Below, piece by piece: positions 11,697-24,518 of a stretch of DNA of 64,000 nt. The stretch comes from Euptelea pleiosperma. Lineage: Eukaryota; Streptophyta; Magnoliopsida; Ranunculales; Eupteleaceae. The notes under the pieces are model-generated. The model was not told where the DNA came from. It did not search any database and worked only from the letters and a program-made list of their open reading frames with translations. Position 1 is the stretch's first letter; every line of letters begins with the position of its first letter. Made by a program: the position numbers and the translations under genes. The stretch is from positions 12,766,138 to 12,830,137 of the forward strand of contig CM068544.1 of NCBI GenBank assembly GCA_035048495.1, in the 5' to 3' direction.

Positions 11697-13514
11697 CTAT
11701 GTGCGAGTGATGGGTGTTGGAGATGGCACCGGCGGTGGTTGGACGCCGATGTCCACAATTTTTCCAGATCGTAGGGTGGTTACAGCTTGCACCTCCCCTT
11801 GACAATTCTCATTCTGGCTCTGAGATTGGGAACCGATCTCATATACTACTCCTTTAGCATTTCCTTTTGGGTTAGCGATGGGTTGGCTAGGGAAGATGCC
11901 TTTAGCTTTCTCAGCTTCCAGGTTGCCTAAGCGTTGCTCTAGACGAAGCATGGATTGTTGTTGCTGTTGCTCTAGGCGTTGCATAGATTGTTGTTGATGA
12001 GTAATGAGTTGAGCTAGAAGGTCTTCGATACCAAATTTGGGGATCGACTGTGGGGGGGCAGCTAATGGGAGCTGAAGCACCAATTCGCGACTCGAGCTCA
12101 TCGGGGCAGTATAGTTATAAGCTGGAGAATTAGTTGGGACAATTTGTTGGTTCTGAAAGTTCTGTGGGACTCTTTGTTGATTCTGAAATGTGCTTGGTTG
12201 TCCAGAGTATTGACCCTGTTGGAACTGCTGGTTCTGAGTAGATGGGTACTGACTCTGCTGGTACTGACCCTGATTGAATTGCCTAGTGGGTTGATTGAAC
12301 CCAGGGGGATACATGCCCTGAGGTTGATGTGGAGGTTGAGCTTGAAGTTGAGTAGACTGAGGCTTCCAAGAGAAGTTAGGGTGGTTTCTCGTGTCCGGAT
12401 GGTAAGATTGACTATACGAGTTCTGAGTGGGTGGCTTGTGTGTGCTGAAAGCACAAACTTCTTCCTGAAGAGGATTGGACCATCCTTCATTCAAAGGACA
12501 ATGCTCAATAGTATGGGATGGTTGCAGACAGAGGGTGCAGGATTCCATAGGGCTCTCGTGTCCCACATGCATGACTGGGGTAGATTGTTGAGTAGGCTTT
12601 TGTACAGACACAGCCAGTGCCGAGACTGACTTGCTCAACTCTTGAATGACAGATCGAAGCTCAGTGTCTGCTGTAGCGTCATGTGCCTTGGTGGTCCTTT
12701 GGACTGAAGTGGTTCGACTAAACTCTGAGTCAGTCGTCCAATGTTGAGAGTTTTCTCCTAACTCTCCCAAGAATTTGTATGCATCAGTCGGAGTTTGGTG
12801 CAGGAATTTTCCTTGGCACATTGACTCTACCATGGTCCGGGACTCATCAGTAAGTCCCTTGTAGAAGACGTGGACAAGATTGCCCTTGTCGATGCTATGG
12901 TGGGGACACTTAGTCAGGTAGTCTTGGAATCTATCCCATGCTTCAAAAAATTTCTCATCGGACTTCTGCCTAAAGTCCTGAATGAGTTGCTTCATTTGGT
13001 TGGTCCGAGTCATGGGGTAGAATTTAGACATGAATTTTCCCACCAACTCTTTCCAACTACTGATTGAATCAGCGGGTAAGGAGTAGAGCCAATCTGAGGC
13101 TCGGTCTTTGAGCGAGAATGGGAAAACTCGCAGACGCACATTGTCATCATCGAGGTTCTGATTTTTGAAAAGTAGGATGACATGCTGGAATTCCCTAATA
13201 TGGGAATATGGGTCTTCTCTTGGGAGACCACGAAAGGTTGGCAGCATTTGGATTGTCTGCGGCCTGATCTCAAATTGTACCGCCATAGTAGGTGGGAGAA
13301 TAATGCAAGTGGGCGGATTAGCAGAGATAGGGGCGAACGTCTCGATAAGAGGTCGTTCGACTGCCATGACTACAAAGGTAGTAGTACTGGGGGAGGCGGG
13401 TGGGGAAAGAGATGGGGAAGTTTTCAGTAGAGGATCCACTGTAGGTACGTGATTCTCAGATCGAACCAAGCGTTTGTTCGGATGATTCCAAACGGGCATA
13501 CGCGAATGAGGCAA
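11697..13514 (-). CDS. Gag polyprotein (M)
   Basis: An open frame of 605 codons. Residues about 90-260 form the retrotransposon Gag capsid domain (TFRGLPREDPYSHIREF, WLYSLPADSISSWKELVGKFMSKFYP, FFEAWDRFQDYL). A CCHC zinc knuckle lies at about 326-339 (CTLCLQPSHTIEHC). A glutamine- and proline-rich region and a short coiled coil (QQQSMLRLEQRLGNLEAEK) follow. It packages element RNA. A UAG ends it at 11697-11699, but the same frame reads on and meets a second UAG at 11631 before protease. The start used is the first ATG after the leader. Confidence 0.88.
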   Translation of the reverse strand: MPHSRMPVWNHPNKRLVRSENHVPTVDPLLKTSPSLSPPASPSTTTFVVMAVERPLIETFAPISANPPTCIILPPTMAVQFEIRPQTIQMLPTFRGLPREDPYSHIREFQHVILLFKNQNLDDDNVRLRVFPFSLKDRASDWLYSLPADSISSWKELVGKFMSKFYPMTRTNQMKQLIQDFRQKSDEKFFEAWDRFQDYLTKCPHHSIDKGNLVHVFYKGLTDESRTMVESMCQGKFLHQTPTDAYKFLGELGENSQHWTTDSEFSRTTSVQRTTKAHDATADTELRSVIQELSKSVSALAVSVQKPTQQSTPVMHVGHESPMESCTLCLQPSHTIEHCPLNEGWSNPLQEEVCAFSTHKPPTQNSYSQSYHPDTRNHPNFSWKPQSTQLQAQPPHQPQGMYPPGFNQPTRQFNQGQYQQSQYPSTQNQQFQQGQYSGQPSTFQNQQRVPQNFQNQQIVPTNSPAYNYTAPMSSSRELVLQLPLAAPPQSIPKFGIEDLLAQLITHQQQSMQRLEQQQQQSMLRLEQRLGNLEAEKAKGIFPSQPIANPKGNAKGVVYEIGSQSQSQNENCQGEVQAVTTLRSGKIVDIGVQPPPVPSPTPITRT

Positions 13515-15194
13515 GCTCTATACTTGGCAAAAAGTTGCCAGAGAGGAACACTATCCTAAATGATGCACACCAAGCACAAATAATCCTATTCTAAGCAATC
13601 AGGATATATTTTAGGAATTATCTTTGTTAGTTTTGGGGCTAGAGTAGATTATGACAGTGGGCGGACCACTGGTTTATCTTTTAACCGCCGGACTAACTGT
13701 TTTGCACTCAGAGGTTCTCACCAGGCTATACTCTTCAGAGCGAATCCTTTAGTACTAACTCTAGTTAACAACAAGGCAATCCGAAGCCTAGACAGACGTG
13801 CGGCACAATGGCTGACTTAAGTACGTCCCAGACTAACCGAATTGGTCAAGTGGATAAGAAGAGTGTTCCCTCGGGTTAAGCTAGGGTTGATGCGTGTTCC
13901 TAGTCCACACGCAACTAACCGTCGAATAGTCCAAGATGCCACGTTGAGCTCAGTGTACTTGAGTAACAGGGACTTATGGGTGTGTTAGACAACAGGGACC
14001 CGCGCTCGTGGTCTTATTTCGATTGGATGTTAAGCGGGTTCGCTTTGCGTGGATTTTTCCTCGAACACTGGACTAATTGGCTCTACTTCTTGATTCTTTT
14101 TAATTAAATGGAAACTTGAGATCAAATCGGTTGGAATGATGAGGTGGGTGATGAAATCCCACCAGTTTAAATTTGGAGCTGGGTCTGCTCTCTTAGAGTT
14201 GATTTATTAACGGCCACGACACGCAAGTCGAATAAGTTGTTGCTAGAAAACAAATAGACATGCGGCAATGATTCACCCAAATTACTCTGTATCGCACTCA
14301 AGGCGAGGATAGGGACTTACCTCCCATGGGCCACGCCACAAGGTCGCCTCCGTGGGTTAGAGAGGGGTATCCTAATGGGCTTGGGCCCGACTCCACCTCT
14401 TTGAGCTTTCGCTCTCTACCCACACTGGATCGTGTTCCTACAGAAAAGTTAGATCGTACGGTCTAGGTATTCGGGATTCTATTTGGAAGATCCTTGCGTT
14501 TTTAGGGTTCTCAGAACAAGCACTGGATTTAGGCAAGTTTTTGAATTATTTTCCAAGTTCGAGATGGGTTAAAATTTAGGAATTCCCAGATGGAAAATAC
14601 CTAGATTGGAAAGTTTCCCGAACTGTGAAGATCTTCCATGAAAGATGTGATTGCGAGATCCCTTACAATTTTGGAAAATTTCCCAAAATTGAAATTCTGC
14701 TAGATTTGGGGTATTCCCTTTTTGCAGACTTTTCCAAATTCGAAAGATTTCTAAAGATAGAAATTCTTCTAAAGATGAAACTTCTAAGAGAGGAAACCCT
14801 AATTTAGCAAAGTTTCAAGATTTTAGAATCTTTCTAAAAATCGTAAATCTTTGATTGGTGATTTCTAAAAATCTGTAGAATATAAAACCCTAATTGTTTT
14901 GAATTTTGATTTTTTGAATTTTTTTGGTATTTTCCACTTAATCTAGGGTTTCTAAAAGACCCTAGAACAAGATCTAGCAGTTATATGGAAAGTAGTAAAT
15001 TCCTAAATTATTACAAATTTGCACTCGGCCTTCCGTGGCATTAAAATAGTAATTTAAAAACTGCTAAAAATCACTAAAAACAAAAAATAGAAAGTTTCCC
15101 GAAAAGGTCGGGCTGTCCAAATTGAGCAGCTTTTCGCTTCAACAACTTTCCAATTCCGTCTTTACGTCCTTTTTCGCACTCCCGTACACCCGAG
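13515..15194 (-). other. Untranslated leader of M
   Basis: About 1.7 kb lies between the primer site and gag with no credible gene. The half next to the primer site is rich in short AAATTTCCCAAAATT-like stretches, and matches the leader of the plus-strand element at 55108-55806, which supports one family. Confidence 0.7.
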
Positions 15195-15208
15195 CGGCAG
15201 CGGCGCCA
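15195..15208 (-). other. Primer-binding site, tRNA-Asp type (M)
   Basis: On the minus strand TGGCGCCGCTGCCG begins two bases after the LTR. It matches the 3' end of plant tRNA-Asp except for one base (C for T); the match ends after 14 bases. The same site is at 55094. Confidence 0.8.
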
Positions 15209-15210
15209 TT

Positions 15211-18107
15211 TGAAAGTAGGATTTTTTCTGCGTCGTTGGTCACAGAAACCCTAAAATCAACACATTTGTAATTTTATCCAATTTTATTCTGCAAAATTCA
15301 GAGATATTTGTATAGGGATTCGTGTCGGATGTCGATCCGCACTCGGGGTTAGTTCGCGCAACTCAAGAACATAAAATGACAGATGTTAGCTAGAATTTGT
15401 AGAAATAATTGATGGAAGGGTGAGAATGGTGAAGCGATATTTGAAAACATAATTTGAGAGAATTATCAAAGAATTAATTTAAGCTATAGTAGAAGAGAAT
15501 CCAAACAAAAGCGAAGAACCAAATAAACTTCATTAATAAATTATAAAGTTGCTACAATGCTTTCAAGAAACAAATATTAACCCTAATTAATAAGCAATAA
15601 AAGCTTTAGAGTGAGAAAACTAGAGAGATTTAGAAAGAGAGAAGGTTATTCTTAGAGAGAGAAATTAGAGAGAGAAAGTGCTATAGAGAAAAGAAGAGAG
15701 CTAATCCTAGAGAGAAAAATAGGTGATGGAGTCTAGAGAGAGAAAGTAAAAGAGATGTTAGAGAGAGAAAGGGAGAATTTAGAGAGAGAAAGGATGTAAA
15801 GAGACTTACCAAACAATTCATGGTGATTGGTTCTCCAAAAGGATAGCATTGATAAGAAGATTGTGGACGGATGAAGGAGATGTATGAAGAGTGGTGCAAC
15901 CCTATGGAGATAGAGAAGGGTGCGGTTCCTTTCTAGCAAGTTGTGGAGCGAGATCAGGTCATGATGAAGATGATGGAAACCTGCAGGAGTGCAGCAGATG
16001 GTTCACCGGTGGTCTGTGGTAAACGGTGGCAGCTAGAGAATGAAGGAGGTGAACCAGGGGAGCAGCACGAACTGGTAGCGTAGGTTGAGGAGGGCGGTGC
16101 ATTCAGGCGTGAAGATGCAAGTGTTTATGGAGTTTCAGGGTGTGGGTACCGGTGAATGGAGGAGCAGGCGGTGCAAATTGGCTGGAGAGATGCAGTAGCG
16201 TGGATGGCACGGGGGGAAGCCATAGAGCTGCTAGCCGAAGTTTGCAGGTCCAGCAAACTTCCTATGGAACGTTGCTGGACTTCCTATGGAAGTTGTAGGT
16301 ACGCTTGGTGGAGGAATCAGCGGCAAAGAAGAGGACGTGGAGGTGGTGCAGTCCAAAAGGTTACCGAAGTTGCAAACCTGCAACTCCGGTAAGGATGAAG
16401 AAATAGGAGAAGAAGAGGAGAATCACTTACCAGCGTTGCAGGTTGAAGCACAAATATGGTGCGCACGGGAGAGATCCAGTCCGGTGCAGATCCGTGAAAA
16501 AGATCAGAATTTGCAGATCACCGGAGCTCCGTCAATGGAGATTGTGATGAGCAACCCGATGGAGAAGGGCAGCACGTGATGAAGATCTGTCCGTTGGGAT
16601 GTGCTGGTTTCTTGCTGATTTGGTGAAGGTTGTAGGTGACGGTGACTGGAGGTGATGATCGTAGCCAGCAAGAGCAGCCGCTCTCCTTAGAGAAGAAGAC
16701 AGCTGGGTTTTGAGAATGGAGCTAGCAGATATGGGGAAAAGAGGATGACGGCTCCGGTTCCTCTTAGGTTGAGGGAAAGTTGAGGGAAAGGGTATTAGGG
16801 TTCGGTCGACACTAGAGAACGTGGGATGCTGGACTGGAGGATGTGGGGCAGTGCACCTGCTGTGGTAGTGGCCGGAGTTGCAGGCTGCAACTCCGGTGGA
16901 AGATGGTGAAGAAGATGACGAAGAAGGTGGAAGAAGAAGAGGAGAGAAAAGGGGAAAGAAGGAGAAGAAGAAGCGAAAACGTGGTGGAATTTTTTGGGAA
17001 GAGAAGAGAGCAATAAGGAGGGGGATTAGGGTTCCAAAGAACCCTTCTCCTTCCCCTTTTAAAGCTCCCTAGTTTCCATTAATGGAAATTAGGGAATTTT
17101 TGAAATAAAAAAATATATATATATATATTTTTTTAAGTAAAACTCTACTTTTCTTTGGGGAATGTCCCCATTTAGTGGACCCCCCATTTTTTAAAATTTA
17201 ATTAAAATTATTTTGAAATTCACGGGGTCCACTAACTGGTCGGACAGCGGGTCGATGATGATGGGCCCGGCTACTGGCCCACATGGATTGATGATGTCCA
17301 TCGTCTTACAAGATGATGTGACAGACAGTCTGATGGCGATCGGATGGATGGTGACTTGATTGGGACCCAGATTGGTAGATCGACAGATCTAGAGAGATCC
17401 AACGGTCTGATTGAAGATCCAACGGTCCGATGGAAGATCCAACGATCAGAAAGCTAAGGGAGATGAGATAGAGCCGATGGGCAGTAGTTCTGGGGTTAGG
17501 TTAGTAGATTCGAGGATTGAGAGATGAAGAGAGAGAGAGAATAAGGAGAGATGAGAGAGAAAGTATCAAAAAAATGGAGAAAAGTATTGGCAGAGGGTCT
17601 GGAACCCTGGTCTTCACTGTGACCATCCTCACGCTTCTCCAGTAGAGTAGACTATCATTCCTTGCTGACTCATGTGGCTTTAAACGCTTTGGTTCGTCTC
17701 TTGGTCATTGGCTCTCCTGTTCTCTTCGTTCTTTGAGCCGACTTTTTGGTCCTCCTATTCAGCCCATAGTTGGCCCATATCTTTTAGTCATAGCATGTGG
17801 GCTCTTTAAGCTTTGATAATGGGCTTTCCTGATTGATGAGGGCTCGCAAGTCTCGAGAATTGTCCCATCGGGGTTTCCTGCGATAGAAGAAGCGCGTAAT
17901 GAGACTTAATCAGAACGGCTTAATATCTAGACTTCTAAAAATGTGTTTAATGCATGCAAATATACCATTTCGTCCAGAAAAGTGTGTTCTACGCAATGAG
18001 ATAGACTCTTACGTAGAAAAGTGGATAATTAGAGCAGTTTTACGTAGGAGAGTGCGATAACGCTAAAAGGATAATTGCTTAAAATAAGCACTTTTGAGCG
18101 AATATCA
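15211..18107 (-). repeat. 5' LTR of M (family 1), 2.9 kb
   Basis: The plus strand begins TGAAAGTAGG and ends GCGAATATCA, so the LTR reads on the minus strand. It touches the primer site on one side and a family 2 LTR on the other. The TATA-like box (CCCCTTTTAAAG, plus strand) is at 17053-17064. A perfect palindrome is at 16872-16896 and a one-mismatch copy at 16364-16389. Confidence 0.9.
16872..16896. repeat. GGAGTTGCA palindrome in 5' LTR of M
   Basis: Perfect 12-bp arms CCGGAGTTGCAG and CTGCAACTCCGG with one base between. It lies about 160 bp downstream of the TATA-like box in the LTR's own direction. Confidence 0.9.
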
Positions 18108-20621
18108 GTACCGAACCCTGATTAATTGATAAAACCAATATAAACGTATATAATATACTTCAACCCCGTTCCCTTATGCACCCCTTATATGAAATGACGT
18201 GATGATCATGGTATGACAACAAGATAGTACTAGGGCTACATGACATAAGCACACATGTATTTAACATTTAAATAATAATATAAAATGAAATATGATCATC
18301 AAAAGTGATAACATGGGAACGAATTAGGGTTAAGCATGAATAACATGTAACAATCACCGAAAGTCACGATCAACACGGATGAACAATATAAGTGGAAATC
18401 GCAAGAGAATCTAACATACCATTGCCGAACCCTATGAGCGATCCATGACACAAGGTCGAACCCTAAAAAGGGATCCAAGACACTTGGCCGAACCCTATGA
18501 GAGATCCAAGACACATGGGTGGGATCCCTATGCATACAAGTAGGTCAAACCATCTAGGTTTAATAGTCATTAAGTCATGACCGAACCACTAAGGGTTCCC
18601 AAAGCCATTAATCGTCCAAAATTCAAGAAATAGGTAGTTCACAAAAAAATATAGTTTCTTGTAAAAATTATAACTAAATAAATATAAATTAGAAAAATAT
18701 AAACTTAATGGATTTAAAAACTAGATTTACAAAAGTTTTTAAGAAAAGTAAATAGAAAAGCATTCAGATTCAAAATATAGGTCGAAACCCTTAATAAAGT
18801 GGGCCGAACAGAATCTAAAATTCTCGATTTTATAGAAAAGTCTAGCACGTTTGAAAAATCATAACTTAATTAATATAAATTAGAAAAATACAAACTCAAA
18901 GGTTCTAAAAACTAGATTGATAGAAGTATCTATGAAAAATAATTAGAAAAATATTTAGGTTAAAAATATATATCAAAATCCCAAGTGAAGTGGACTATGT
19001 AAAATCTAGAATTCTGGTTTTTTTAGTAAAGTCCAATAACTTAGAAAAATCATAACTTAATCAATAAAAATCAGAAAAATACAAACTCAAAGGTTCAAGA
19101 AACTAGATTGATAGAGGTATCTATGAAAAATAATTAACAAAATATTTAGATTAAAAATATAGATTAAAATCCCAAGTGAATTGGACCGTGTAAAATCTAG
19201 AATTTTAGATTTTTTTGTTAAAGTCCAACAACTTAGAAAACTTATAATTAAATACATATAAATCAAAAAAATACAAAATAAACGGTTTTGGAAAATAGAT
19301 TTATAGAGGTATTTAAAAAAAATAATAATAAAAATACAACAAAAATGATAAAGAACATAGTCATCCGTTATATGTGTAAAAGAAACCATGGCCAAACCCA
19401 TCATGGTGGCCCAAAATAAAGATCAACCCAATAAGAATAAAGTAAATATTATTGAAATTAATTTATAATGAGTATCAACCATTATCTAATGAAAGAAAAA
19501 CAAAATCTTGAAGAAAAACAAGTATAGGATGGATCAAACATACTTACCTCAAGGTTTCTTGAATTTTAATGAAAATCAAAAGTTTCTTCAAATTTGAAAG
19601 TCGTCGAATCGTTCTCCTCTCGGGGTATGTTGTTCCATTCAGAGTCCCTGTCAATTCTCCCTTCTTGCTCGAGTGCGATCGGTGCCCGGATGAAGGTTTA
19701 ATGGAGCTTTCTCTATTCTTCGATGGAGTTGGGTTTGTGAAAAGATTAGGGTTTCTATTTTGTTGAAATTCGTAACAATCAAAGGGATGACTTTTTCAAC
19801 CCTCAAAAACTTATATTTTACACTACTAATAGGTTAGAAATGGGCCCAAGGCCCATATATAACAATTAGGCTTCATTTAAGAATATTATTAAGCCCAAAA
19901 GGCTTCTAGATTAGCCATACGGGCCCACTCAATAATTATAACACAATTAATTATTAATTAATTCAATCAAACTATATTATATAATTTAAAAGTTCATACA
20001 ATAAGGTATTGACACATGGCACACACATAAATCACATAAAATAGTCTAAATATACAAAAATCACAAAAAAGTTCAAAGCCCCGGAAAAGTATCAAGATGA
20101 CCTTAGAATGACCCAAAAAGTGATTCGCGGGTCCCACACTCCTATTAAATAAATAAAATATAATTAAATATTATTTTTTTAAAATATGCGAATGGTAGGA
20201 AGTTCAAAAATTATAAAAATATTATTTTTGTCAAAATCTCCCAAAATCTTCAACTAGAATTTTTATGTCTTAGAAAAGTTTCCAAATTTCACAGGTAAGT
20301 TGATAAGGATAAAATAGGAATATTTTAGAGTCTCGGGCCCACAAAATAATTTTTTTTATAAAAGTTCTGTAATGTTAGCCGGGGAAAGAAAAAGTCCCAT
20401 GCAAGTTATGGTTCATTATTTTTAGCAAGAATTTAGCCCAAAAGAGCGAGTTTCAAAAATAAAAGGTTTTCAAAGTTGTCAGAATGAAACCAAATTAAAT
20501 ACACATACTCAAGCATGATATTAAACAATAAAAATAATAATAATAGTCTGAAAAAGATTCAGGTTTTCATTATTAGGTGAATTTACCATAATACCAAAGA
20601 ACGAAAGTTCAAGGTATTACA
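18108..20621 (-). repeat. Family 2 LTR, part (target of M)
   Basis: The plus strand ends GGTATTACA at 20621, the reverse of the family 2 LTR start TGTAATACC. The sequence at 18108 (GTACCGAACCCTG) matches the uninterrupted copy near 41770, so M inserted here; the rest of this LTR is off-window to the left. It contains part of the 190-bp tandem repeats (about 18640-19330). GAGTT at 20622 would be its own target duplication. Confidence 0.82.
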
Positions 20622-22629
20622 GAGTTTATATTTTTCTAATTCATATTTATTTAGTTATGATTTTTATCATGCGGTATATTTTTTTGTAAAAAACCTATTA
20701 ATTGTTCGTGGTGTGGTCATGATTATTAACTATTAAGGTTTTAACCTTGTTGTTTGACTAAACTCAAGATGGTTTGACCAATATTTGTATGTATGGGAAT
20801 CCCACCCATGTGTCTTGGATCTCTAATAGGGTTCGGCCAAGTGCCTTAGATCCCTCTTTAGGGTTCGACCTTGTGTCATGGATCCCTCATAGGGTTCGGC
20901 CATGGTGTGTTGAATTCTCTTGAGACCTTCACTTATATTGTTAATCGATGTTGATCGTGATCTTTGGTGATTATTTACATGTTATTTATGTTGTTTAACC
21001 CGAGTTCGTACCCATTTTATTACTCTTGATGATCATGTGTTTATTTTATATTCTTATTTAAATGTTAAATACACGTATGTTATGCCATGTACCATCTTGT
21101 TGTCATATCATGATCATCACGTCATTTCATATAAAGGGTGCATAAAGGAACAGGGTTGAAGTATTATATACGTTTATATTGATTTGTTTAATTAATCAGG
21201 GTTCGATACCCTAGGGTGAAAGGCCCCAGACGTTATTATATCCTGCAGATGGGTCGATGAGACCGTACCTAGTACGGGAAAGAGATGGAGACCCTATGTG
21301 GTTATGGGTACTAGTTGCATTTGTATCCTGTACTCACTTGCATTCACCCTCATATTCATGTCATCCTTATTATACGATTGAGATGCATACCTTGATTAAA
21401 AAACTTGTATAGTATGATATCATACCATGCACACTGTTGTATTACTGGGCCTCGGCTCATGGTGTTACACTGATACCATTTTCAGATTTTAAGGAGCCGA
21501 GTACATGGGATGATTTTGAGATGGAAGACTGCGGTCCATTTGAGGAGATCGGCGAGGATTTGGTAGTCGACCCCACACTTTAGAAGACTTTATTTTGATT
21601 GTTGATATTCGCTCAAAAGTGCTTATTTTAAGCACTTATCCTGTTAGCGTTATCGCACTCTCCTACGTAAAACTGCTCTAATTATCCACTTTTCTACGTA
21701 AGAGTCTATCTCATTGCGTAAAACACACTTTTCTGGACGAAATGGTATATTTGCATGCATTAAACACATTTTCGGAAGTCTAAATATTAAGCCGTTCTGA
21801 TAAAGTCTCATTACGCGCTTCTTCTGTCGCAGGAAACCCCGATGGGACGATTTTCGAGACTTGTGGGCCCAAATCGATCATGAAAGCCCATTATCAAAGC
21901 TTAACAAGCCCACATGCTATAACTAGAAGATATGGGCCAAATATGGGCTGAATAAGAGGACCAAAAAGTCAGCCCAAAGAACGAAGAGAGTAGGAGAGCC
22001 AATGACCAAGAGACGGACCAAAGCGTTTAAAGCCACATGAGTCAGCAAAGAATGATGGTCGACTCTACTGGAGAAGCGTGAGGATGGTCACAGTGAAGAA
22101 CAGGGTTCCAGACCCTCCGCCAGTGCTTTTTTCCATTTTTTTTGATACTTTTTCTCTCATCTCTCCTTATTCTCTCTCTCTCTTCATCTCTCGATCCTCG
22201 AATCTACTGACCTAACCCCAGAACTCCTGCCTATCAGCTCTATCTCATCTCCCTTAACTTTCTGACCGTTGGATCTTCCATCGGACCGTTGGATCTTCAA
22301 TCGGACCGTTGGATCTCTCTAGATCCGTCGATCTACCAATCTGAGTCCCAATCAAGTCACCATCCATCCGATCGCCATCAGACTGTCTGTCACATCATTC
22401 TGTGAGATGATGGACATCATCAACCCATGAGGGCCAATAGCCGGGCCCATCTTCATCGACCCGCTGACCGACCAGTTAGTGGATCCCGCGAATTTCAAAA
22501 ATAATTTTAATTAAATGGGGGGTCCACTAATTGGGGAGATTCCCCATAGAAAAGTAGGTTTTTACTTAAAAAAAAAAAATATTTTTTATTTTCAAAAAAT
22601 ACCCTATTTCCATTAATGGAAATAGGGAG

Positions 22630-22641
22630 CTTTATAAGAGG
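22630..22641 (+). promoter_or_regulatory. TATA box of solo LTR
   Basis: CTTTATAAGAGG is followed about 20 bp on by an inverted repeat GGGTTCG / CGAACCC and the AACCCTAATCCCCC motif shared by the family. It is the best TATA match of the family 1 LTRs. Confidence 0.55.
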
Positions 22642-22786
22642 AGGGAGAAGGGTTCGTTCGAACCCTAATCCCCCTCAAATCTTCTCCTCTCCTTCCCCTT
22701 TACTCTTCCCCTCGTTTTTGGCCCCATCTTCCTCCTCCTTTCTTCTTTCTCGTTATTCCTCTTCTTCATCTTCTTCACGTTGGCTA

Positions 22787-22811
22787 CCGGAGTTGCAGCC
22801 TGCAACTCCGG
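22787..22811. repeat. GGAGTTGCA palindrome in solo LTR
   Basis: Perfect 12-bp arms CCGGAGTTGCAG and CTGCAACTCCGG with one base between, about 150 bp after the TATA box. Confidence 0.9.
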
Positions 22812-24493
22812 CCTGCAACGTCAGTAACCCCTGCACCACCAACCTGCTGCCTCCACGTCTTGGTGCGTGGCCTCTCTAAACAACAACACCACAAGAAGCG
22901 GCCTGGATATCGTCTTCACGCACCAACCTGCAACTCCGACCGGCAACTTGTAATCACCACCAGCAACCATCATCTTCCTTCCGTGCTCCACACGGACATC
23001 ACTCTCCTTGCTGCTGCCCTTTCCTCCTCCACGACCTGCAATATTGAGTTGCAGGTCTGAACCTTCAAAACAAAAAATAAAAATAAAAATAAAAGAAAGA
23101 TCACCGGAGCTCCGGCGAACACCGTTAAAACCGGCTACTCTCTCTTCTTCCACACCCATCTCTCTAATATTTCTCCCAAACTTTCTCTCATACCAGCAAG
23201 GTCCCTCCCTGCTGCACTTCACGGACTCCTCCTGAGGGCCGTCTTCTCTCCATATTCTTCTCCAACCGGACTGGTTCCCTGCAACGTCACCTTCTTCATC
23301 ATCTCGCCCTTGGCCAGAAAACACCACCATCGAACATCGAATGTTGCTGCTGCCACCCCAATCCAAGCAAACTTCTTCTAATGGCAGGTGTAGCTACCTC
23401 CTCTCAATGATCAGCAGCGATCTGAAACTCCTAACGGCAATTGAGGACATCTTCTCCATCACGTCTACCTCTCTCCATGCTGCTCCACTAACTTGATGTC
23501 GTCGTTAATGGAGACCATCATCTTTTGCCCCTGCTTGCTCTCGATCACCAGTCAAGAAAATCATCTGTGAATCAATGGCCAGAGCATCATCACCCATAGA
23601 CAGATTCTTTTTGCCGATCAATCTCCACTTCTTGGTAAGACCATATGGTAGGTTTCATCCCTTAATTTCTTTTTCTCTATCTAGGACCTCTCTCTCTCTC
23701 TAGATTTCTCTACCATTTTCTATTTTCTCATTATTTCTCTCTCTACATCTCCATTTTCTCTCTCTAAAATTTACATGCTTTCTAAGTTAGTCTTTACATC
23801 ACTTTTTAGATAATTGTTAGTTATCGATATTTGGATTTGTAAGGAACATTTCAAGTGGATGAATAAAGTTGGAATTGTGTATGTGTTCTTATTTTGATAT
23901 CATTAGCACTTTCTAAATTCAATGAAGTTTTGAAAATCTACTTTCATCATTCTCAACTCTCTACCATATCTGGCAACTCCCCGTTATAATCATTCTTTAA
24001 TATACATGCCTTAACCCCGAGTGCGGATCGACATCCGACACGAGCCACTGTGCAAAATTGCCCATTTTACAGGTTAAAAGTCTCGGATAATTACAAATTT
24101 GTTGAGATTAGGGTTTCCGTAACCAACGACGCGGAATTATCCTACTTTCAATTGTTCTAAAACATTACTTATTTATTTTCATGGGCATGTAGTCCTTTGA
24201 TTGAGAGCATGTTCTCACCTCCATCTCTCCACACTTAATTGATTGATTGAATTGTTTGAGTTATGAATTATTTTAATTATTTGTTTTCTACATCTAGACT
24301 TTCTTTTTTCTTAGTGGGTTTTCGAATGAACCTTAGTAGTCTAATTGACTTAATTGGACCACTAGGGGACATTCATGGATCACCTCTGAGTTCGAGTACG
24401 GGTCGATCCACGGATTTTCAGGTCGTATCTGGGTATCCAGATTTGGGGTGTGACACAATATGCAATAAGTGGGAGAGAAGGACAGAAGATCGT

Positions 24494-24518
24494 CGGAGTT
24501 GCAGGTTTGCAACTCCGG
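24494..24518. repeat. GGAGTTGCA palindrome in old LTR
   Basis: Arms CGGAGTTGCA and TGCAACTCCG with a short spacer are perfectly kept although the LTR around them is diverged. Confidence 0.85.

Larger units (their letters stand above)
5210..18107 (-). mobile_element. Family 1 (Athila-like) element M, nearly complete but broken
   Basis: Read on the minus strand: 5' LTR (15211-18107), tRNA-Asp-type primer site, 1.7-kb leader, gag, protease, RT, RNase H, and integrase ending at 5210 where element P enters. The 3' LTR is off-window. Gag and pol share one frame. Breaks are: UAG at 11697-11699 and 11631-11633, UGA at 9645-9647, a one-base loss near 9425, UGA at 9211-9213, a one-base loss near 9073, and a solo LTR at 5945-8549. 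RT carries FMDDFSVFG and protease DLGAS, both typical of the Athila branch of Ty3/Gypsy. The base after the LTR (18108, GTACC) lies in a family 2 LTR, the insertion target. Confidence 0.9.
21603..24150 (+). repeat. Solo LTR (family 1), 2.5 kb
   Basis: It begins TGATATTCGC, ends CCTACTTTCA and has duplications ATTGT at 21598-21602 and 24151-24155. The empty site is seen at about 29627 in the complete family 2 LTR. The start carries an almost perfect hairpin, AAGTGCTTA / TAAGCACTT. TATA box CTTTATAAGAGG at 22630-22641 and a palindrome at 22787-22811. Confidence 0.93.
20622..24455 (+). repeat. Family 2 LTR, 3' part (outer host)
   Basis: The sequence is colinear with about 28640-29918 of the complete family 2 LTR and ends GTGTGACA at 24455. 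A solo family 1 LTR (21603-24150) interrupts it. Its 5' part was separated by the opposite family 2 LTR ending at 20621 and lies off-window. CAATA (24456-24460) would be the target duplication. Confidence 0.82.

Noticed and set aside
15195..15208. tRNA-Asp gene fragment (also at 55094), and tRNA-Met fragment at 50500
   Set aside because: Only 12-14 bases of the tRNA 3' end are present, each directly next to an LTR; these are primer-binding sites.
18640..19330. Independent satellite array in intergenic DNA
   Set aside because: The same repeats are found inside the complete family 2 LTR at 27663-28800; they are part of the LTR.
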